Source: Schistocerca nitens
Taxonomy: Eukaryota > Arthropoda > Insecta > Orthoptera > Acrididae
Direction of reading: 5' to 3'
Assembly: GCF_023898315.1 (NCBI RefSeq)
Contig: NC_064619.1
Span: 343,561,150 to 343,625,149 of the forward strand
Length of the DNA: 64,000 bases
A model generated the notes under the pieces. That model searched no databases. It was not told where the DNA came from and saw nothing but the letters and a program-made list of their open reading frames with translations. A program made the translations under genes and the position numbers. Positions 49,201 to 55,200 of this stretch are shown piece after piece. The stretch's first letter is position 1. Every line of letters begins with the position of its first letter.

Positions 49201-52200
49201 ACAAAAAGCTGCACAAATACTCAGTTAAATCTTACTGGTAGTAAGATCTCAAAGTGGTCCAAACAGTGGCAATTTGCTTTAGGTATTCAGAAATGTAAAA
49301 CTGATCACTTCACAAAACAGAAAATCAATGAGTCACAACTGAAATCACTCAACTCATGGTTGTAATAATTTGTGGAAATATGCAATGGGACGATCACAGA
49401 GGCTCAGTCATAGCTAAAGCTACTGGCAGACTTTGGTTCATTGGTAGGAAACTTTAAAGTCCTTAATGCTGGTTGAACAATTAATTACACCACTCTTCGC
49501 ATGAATCCTATTATTCATATCTGAATAACTCAACTGCTCTTTGAGACGGTTTCCAGTATCAATATTTGAAACAGGAACTCTTTCTCCAAAACATTTAGTT
49601 GTCAGTGTCTACTCCTAAACATGTATGTTGTCTTTGTTATTCCCTCACATTCTTATTATTCTTTCATAACTATTTGTTTTAAATTTTATTCCCATACAAT
49701 GAAGTACAAGGAACCATCTATATGTTACATTGATATTTAAGTAGCTACAGTAAGACATTGTTTATCAGAATGCAATTAACGTTAGAAGGTTTGAAAACAG
49801 TTACCATGAAAATACTTCAAATGTCTATGGTTGTGGATTCAGTTAATTTATTTTTTGGTTAGAACTGCAAGGGAAATGCTGAAATCTTTTATTTGAAGAC
49901 TGATGTAGCCAAGTAGTGTAAATAATAATGTGCTAGTAGGAAATAAACAACAGCTATTTAGTGTAACTGAGGAGGCAGCAGCTTTCTTTCTAATGTATCT
50001 GATTAATTTTAGCTGGCACAAGTATGAATGGAACTAATCAATATAGTTACAGTTTGTTATTTATGCAGTATACAGACTAAATGTCTATGGGTTGCTTTTC
50101 TGTGTTTAACGTATGCCTTAATTAGTTATGAATATCTAAATCTTCTTCTTCTTGATAGGATCTTCTGAATGCAGTGAACAAATGAATGAATGAATCCAAA
50201 GAAAATTCTTAGGAGTGAGTGGTTAGTATGATATATATTGTAAAATTATGCCTTTGCAATGTACTATAAACATTATTTCTGTGTATAATAGCATAATGAA
50301 ATAATATATAGGCCTACTTACAACCCTTGGGTGGACCATATTTTGGAATGGTATCTCTCACTCCAACAGATGTGATGGAATCCTTGTGTATATCACCATT
50401 CCAAGACACCATTTTGTGATCCTCTGGATCAAATTTGTCAGCTGGAAATGACGGAGGCACTGAGATGAGGATGTCATTAAGTGTCGACCTACGTACGTCA
50501 TCTTCCTGCACAAGTTTACTTTCCCTGTTGGAAAAAAAGGATGAGTTATTTTATTTTAATGAGTATTTGATATGTGTAAAACACTCTTTTGATTAAAATT
50601 TTTGCTGTACAAAAAAAGATAAAAAAGGAAAACAGTTACAGTAACACCAGTTAGGTGAGTTGGACAAACAATTTTGGGATGGATGTATCATTGCTTTCCA
50701 TAAATACAAAACCATAAACATGGAACAAGCAGTAGCAAAACATCATAGGTTGCCGCTGGTTTCCAAATATGCCTGCTATTTCTTGGTAACAGACAAGTCA
50801 GGTCTGTAAGTGATCTAAATGTAGAGCAGAAATACATAGAAAAGCACTGTATGAAGTTTTACATGATTAAATGAGATGGGTTGGTGAAGTGCTAAGAAGC
50901 CAGAATTGATGTCTTTGGGAACAGCAAGTACCTAAGCAAGTGAGAGTTCAGCAAACAAGACTCTTTTCTCACTTTCATATTTCAAAACCTTGTTGTGATA
51001 TGTACTTTGTGAGCATAAACAATACAGCATATTGGCTATATTACCACTCTTTCAATAGTGAAGAGAGTGGAGAAAATTTAAAGAATACAACAGTGTTTAT
51101 AGTTTTTCCATCATTCCAAGAGCTTCAGTTTTTTTGATGGATTGTTCCTGCAAATTTACTTCTATTGTGATATGTTTTGCACAATTCAGATCTTTTGCTT
51201 TATCAAGCAATACTGCTGTGGTCAATTAAAATTATTTTTAGTATGATTTTTTGCATTTAGGACCATTCTTTTTTCAGACTCAGTTTTCTTCTTAGGTTTA
51301 TAAATATGACAACATATTGGCCTCTGAACATAATGAAGCTTTGTGATTGCAAGTAAAGGTACTTACCTGTCATTTTCCTTGAAGATATCAATTTTCCATA
51401 TCAAAACCAGAAATATGGAAAATACTACTACAGTACCTGCAGACACTGCAATCCACATAATAAAATTTGAACCATCTGGAGGTTTGTACACCTGCAACAG
51501 ATAAATTCATTAAGTGAAGTAACTTCATAATAATAATAATAATAATTCTAAAAAATGCTGCATGTTTCAGTGATAACATTACCTTCATTTCCTTTGCAAA
51601 CGAAGATAAATAATTTGTAGCATGTTTATTCCACATGTCATTAATATGCCTTGAAGTTAACTCATATATGGATGTATTTGTATTGTTTACTGGCACAGTC
51701 ATCCTTATTCGAAGACATGTATTGCTATCTGGCCATGTTAGTTGACAAGGATTGACTGAATTTAGGATAACATTTACATAGCTAGAAAATAAAAATAAAT
51801 AATTGTATTGAAGTTGATTGATCATTAATGAAGTGAAAATGTATAGCTCTACAGAAGAGCATCACAAGTCTATAGTTTATGTAATTCAGAGGTTCACATT
51901 AAATAAGCTAGACAGTAACTTTGAGAGTTCAGTACATAGAATTTCATTGGGTAGTTTACTTTTTACATTGGAAGGAGAACAACACTGAAACAATCTATGC
52001 TGGAGGAAGTGTACTTCTTTAACCATCTAATCACTTTGGATGAGTGATAGGTGTATCACTGTGACCATGAAACTAAGGAACAAGTACTGGAAATATGTAG
52101 ATTCACCACCGCCGACAAAGGCGAAGACCCAGGCATCATTGGGGAAAGTGATTAACATTTTTTTGTCTGGTGTGGCATAGTACTGAAAGATTATGTTTGT

Positions 52201-55200
52201 AAGGGACAAACTGTCACAGGAACATGCTATCAAATTATCTTCACAAAATTACAAGAGACTATGAACACAAAGAATCACAGGTTGGGGTGTTTTGCCTTGA
52301 CAATGTCCCAGCTCATTCTGCAGAAGATGCAGTCACTCTTGCTCATAAGCTAAAGTCACACTAAGTGATGAATTTAAACAATTTTTGCCGCATAAGAAAT
52401 AGAACTGACTGCTTCAAATGGAACTGTCATTCCAGGAAGCTTCTACCCATGGCTGTCACTATAAAGTGGTTCAGGGCATAAATTTTTCACAGCAGTTGTT
52501 GCTCACACCCCTGTCACACTGTCCTTTTATCACCAGCCATCCAGCACCCACATGCTTTACTGCCTGTGTTTGGTAATATCTGAAAACACTGTAGTACTTG
52601 TCATTTGAAGAGTATTAGAAGTGATTAAGCAATTAACATGAACTTGCAACATAAACTTGCTAATGTTAAGTTTATGTCAATAAATCACTCACTCTAATTA
52701 ACAACAAAAACGTACCTTAATGTTACTATAAGTCTTTCTTCTGCACCAACACTATTATGCAACTTAGCTTTTTTTTTCTTTTGTAAGTTAGTTTTAATCT
52801 TTGACAACATTAAGTCAAAATATGCTACAGACATACGGTAATGATCAAAGAATTTTTGCAGATAATCCTTAAATTTCTTATGTACTAACATAGACTTTCC
52901 TTCATTTGAATTATTCACACTGATTGAATAAATCACTTTTCGTAGGATGAACAACTTATTATGCATTTGCAGCTAGATGTTTGAGATTAGAATGATATCT
53001 CACCTTGCAAGATATATGTCTTAGACTGGTTGCAACACAACAGCCACAAATTTTCTTCACAACTATGACACTCAATTTTTATTTTGGAGCAACATTATCC
53101 AATACAATGTTGCTATTATAATTGTTTCAAATCTGGCATCTTTTGGTGTCTCTTTCAATCATGAATATTATTAAAAGAAGAAAATCATCCACTATGGCTT
53201 AAGATTAGCTGTGGGTCTCACAATCCGCTCCCCTCCCCCTCTCCCCTACCCTCCCCTCCCCATCTCCCATGCCCCTCTCCCCTTCCCCATAATCTCTTGA
53301 CTTCTTCCTCTTCCCTTGAATATGAATAAACGATTCTGTGACAGGCATTTTCAGTGTGACAGTGAGGTGAGTTTGTAGGTGAAGAATTTTTTGAACAGTC
53401 ATAATGCAGACCTCTACAACCAAGGTCTCAATCAAGTCATCTATCATTGGGAAAAATATGTTGTACTGAATGGTGAATGTGCAGAGAAGAACTTTCAGAA
53501 TCCCAGCTTCACTTTTTATGACTACTCCTTGTATGAATCATTCATCAAACTCGCTGTCAACAGTTGTGGAGAAATTCAATTTAGCTTAATTACAAAGGCC
53601 AGTGGCACTATTATTCCCTGAGAGGTGATGAGGCTTGGTTTTTATAGAAGTGCTGCTGTCCAAAAGGTACTGATAAATTAGATTTAATGTGCAGTGTCAT
53701 TTATTTAGTGCAGTGATGCAAGTGGTGTGGTGGTGATAATGGGGAGTGGGAGGATGCTGTTTCCTCTGTTTTGGACTCCTATTATCGCTTGTGGTCAGTA
53801 ACAAAATGAATGAAGGTGTTTCTGAAATACATTACAAACAGATGATGCCCAACTATTTGCAGTTCTGGACTTTAACATTTCCTATATCAGCATGATAATA
53901 TCTTGTCCAAAAAGCAAGGAACACTGAATCACATTTCACTGAAAATCATTCATCAAACCTACTCTCAGATCCTGTCAGTGGTGTTTTTAGTTGGCTTGAC
54001 CACTAACCAGCTGTCAATATGTAGAAAGACTAAAGCTGAGTCATGGCCGAGAAAATGGTTTACGATCCAGTGACAGACTAAGCTGCTTAACACAACGTGG
54101 CCAATTCCCCTGGACTTCTCTTTATAGAGATCTCCTGCTACCTTCCCTTACCTTACCAAGTGACAGGTTCTCTAAAATGTGTTGATGGTATCCCTCTTGT
54201 GGTTGCTGTTGTATCCCCCACTTACCTGTCCATGGTATTACTTCATTTCAAATCCTCCTTCACTTCTCCTTTCCTTATCAGCTTCTTGCTTCTCTAAAAT
54301 GCACTCTAGTCACAAGAGTGTACCGAAAAGTAATACCTCTGAGTTTTTTTGTGTGGAAATGCTTATAGATTTTTAAATAAAACAAATGTTAATACATTCT
54401 ACATTTTTATTCTTCATATCTACATATTTATTTCTGAGCATAGTTATCCTGGGGATGATCACATTTCCCTCGACGAGAGACCACATTGTTGATATTGTCA
54501 CTGTAGAGTGTTTGACTTTGTTGATGGAGTCACCATCTCATTTCTGTTTGCACCACTACATGACTATCAAAGTGAAGTCCTCAAAGGTGTTCTTTAAGTT
54601 TAGGAAACAGAGAAAATCAGATGGGGGCCAAATCAGAACTGTATGGAGGATGAACGACGACAGTGAACCCAAGGCATCATATTGTTGCAGATATCCACCG
54701 CTCATGTGTGAACTGGCATTGTCATGCTGGAGATGAGTGTGCTCCATGTGTGGATGAACTCCTGGAATTTGAAACTCAATTGCAGCACGCTGTTTCTCAT
54801 GCACTGGCATAGCTAGATTACACACTGCCGCGTTACATGCTACAATTCGGAGCCTTGTAGTGGCAGAGGGTTGCAAATATGTAGACATAAAGAATAAAGA
54901 TGTAGAATGTTAATAAAAATGTTTTATTTATAAAGATTTAAGAGTTTTCACATAAAAAATTCAGAGACTCTACTTATCAGCACGCACTCATACATCATTT
55001 TATTTTTGTTTCAGGGCTAGGAACCCTGCACCTCCCTGCAAAAGATCTCATTCTATTGCTCCTATTGTAAAAACACAATCGTATTACAGTTAAAAGAATA
55101 TATTTGTAGATTCTGCTCAGAACACCTGTTCTTGAAATTTTATAACAGATTTTCAGGAGATGCTGAATTCTTTTCTTTGGTCCTTTCAGCACAACATATC

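Noticed and set aside
52027-52400. Possible mariner or host coding fragment
   Set aside because: Only a weak resemblance to a transposase block and no splice sites; not enough to call.
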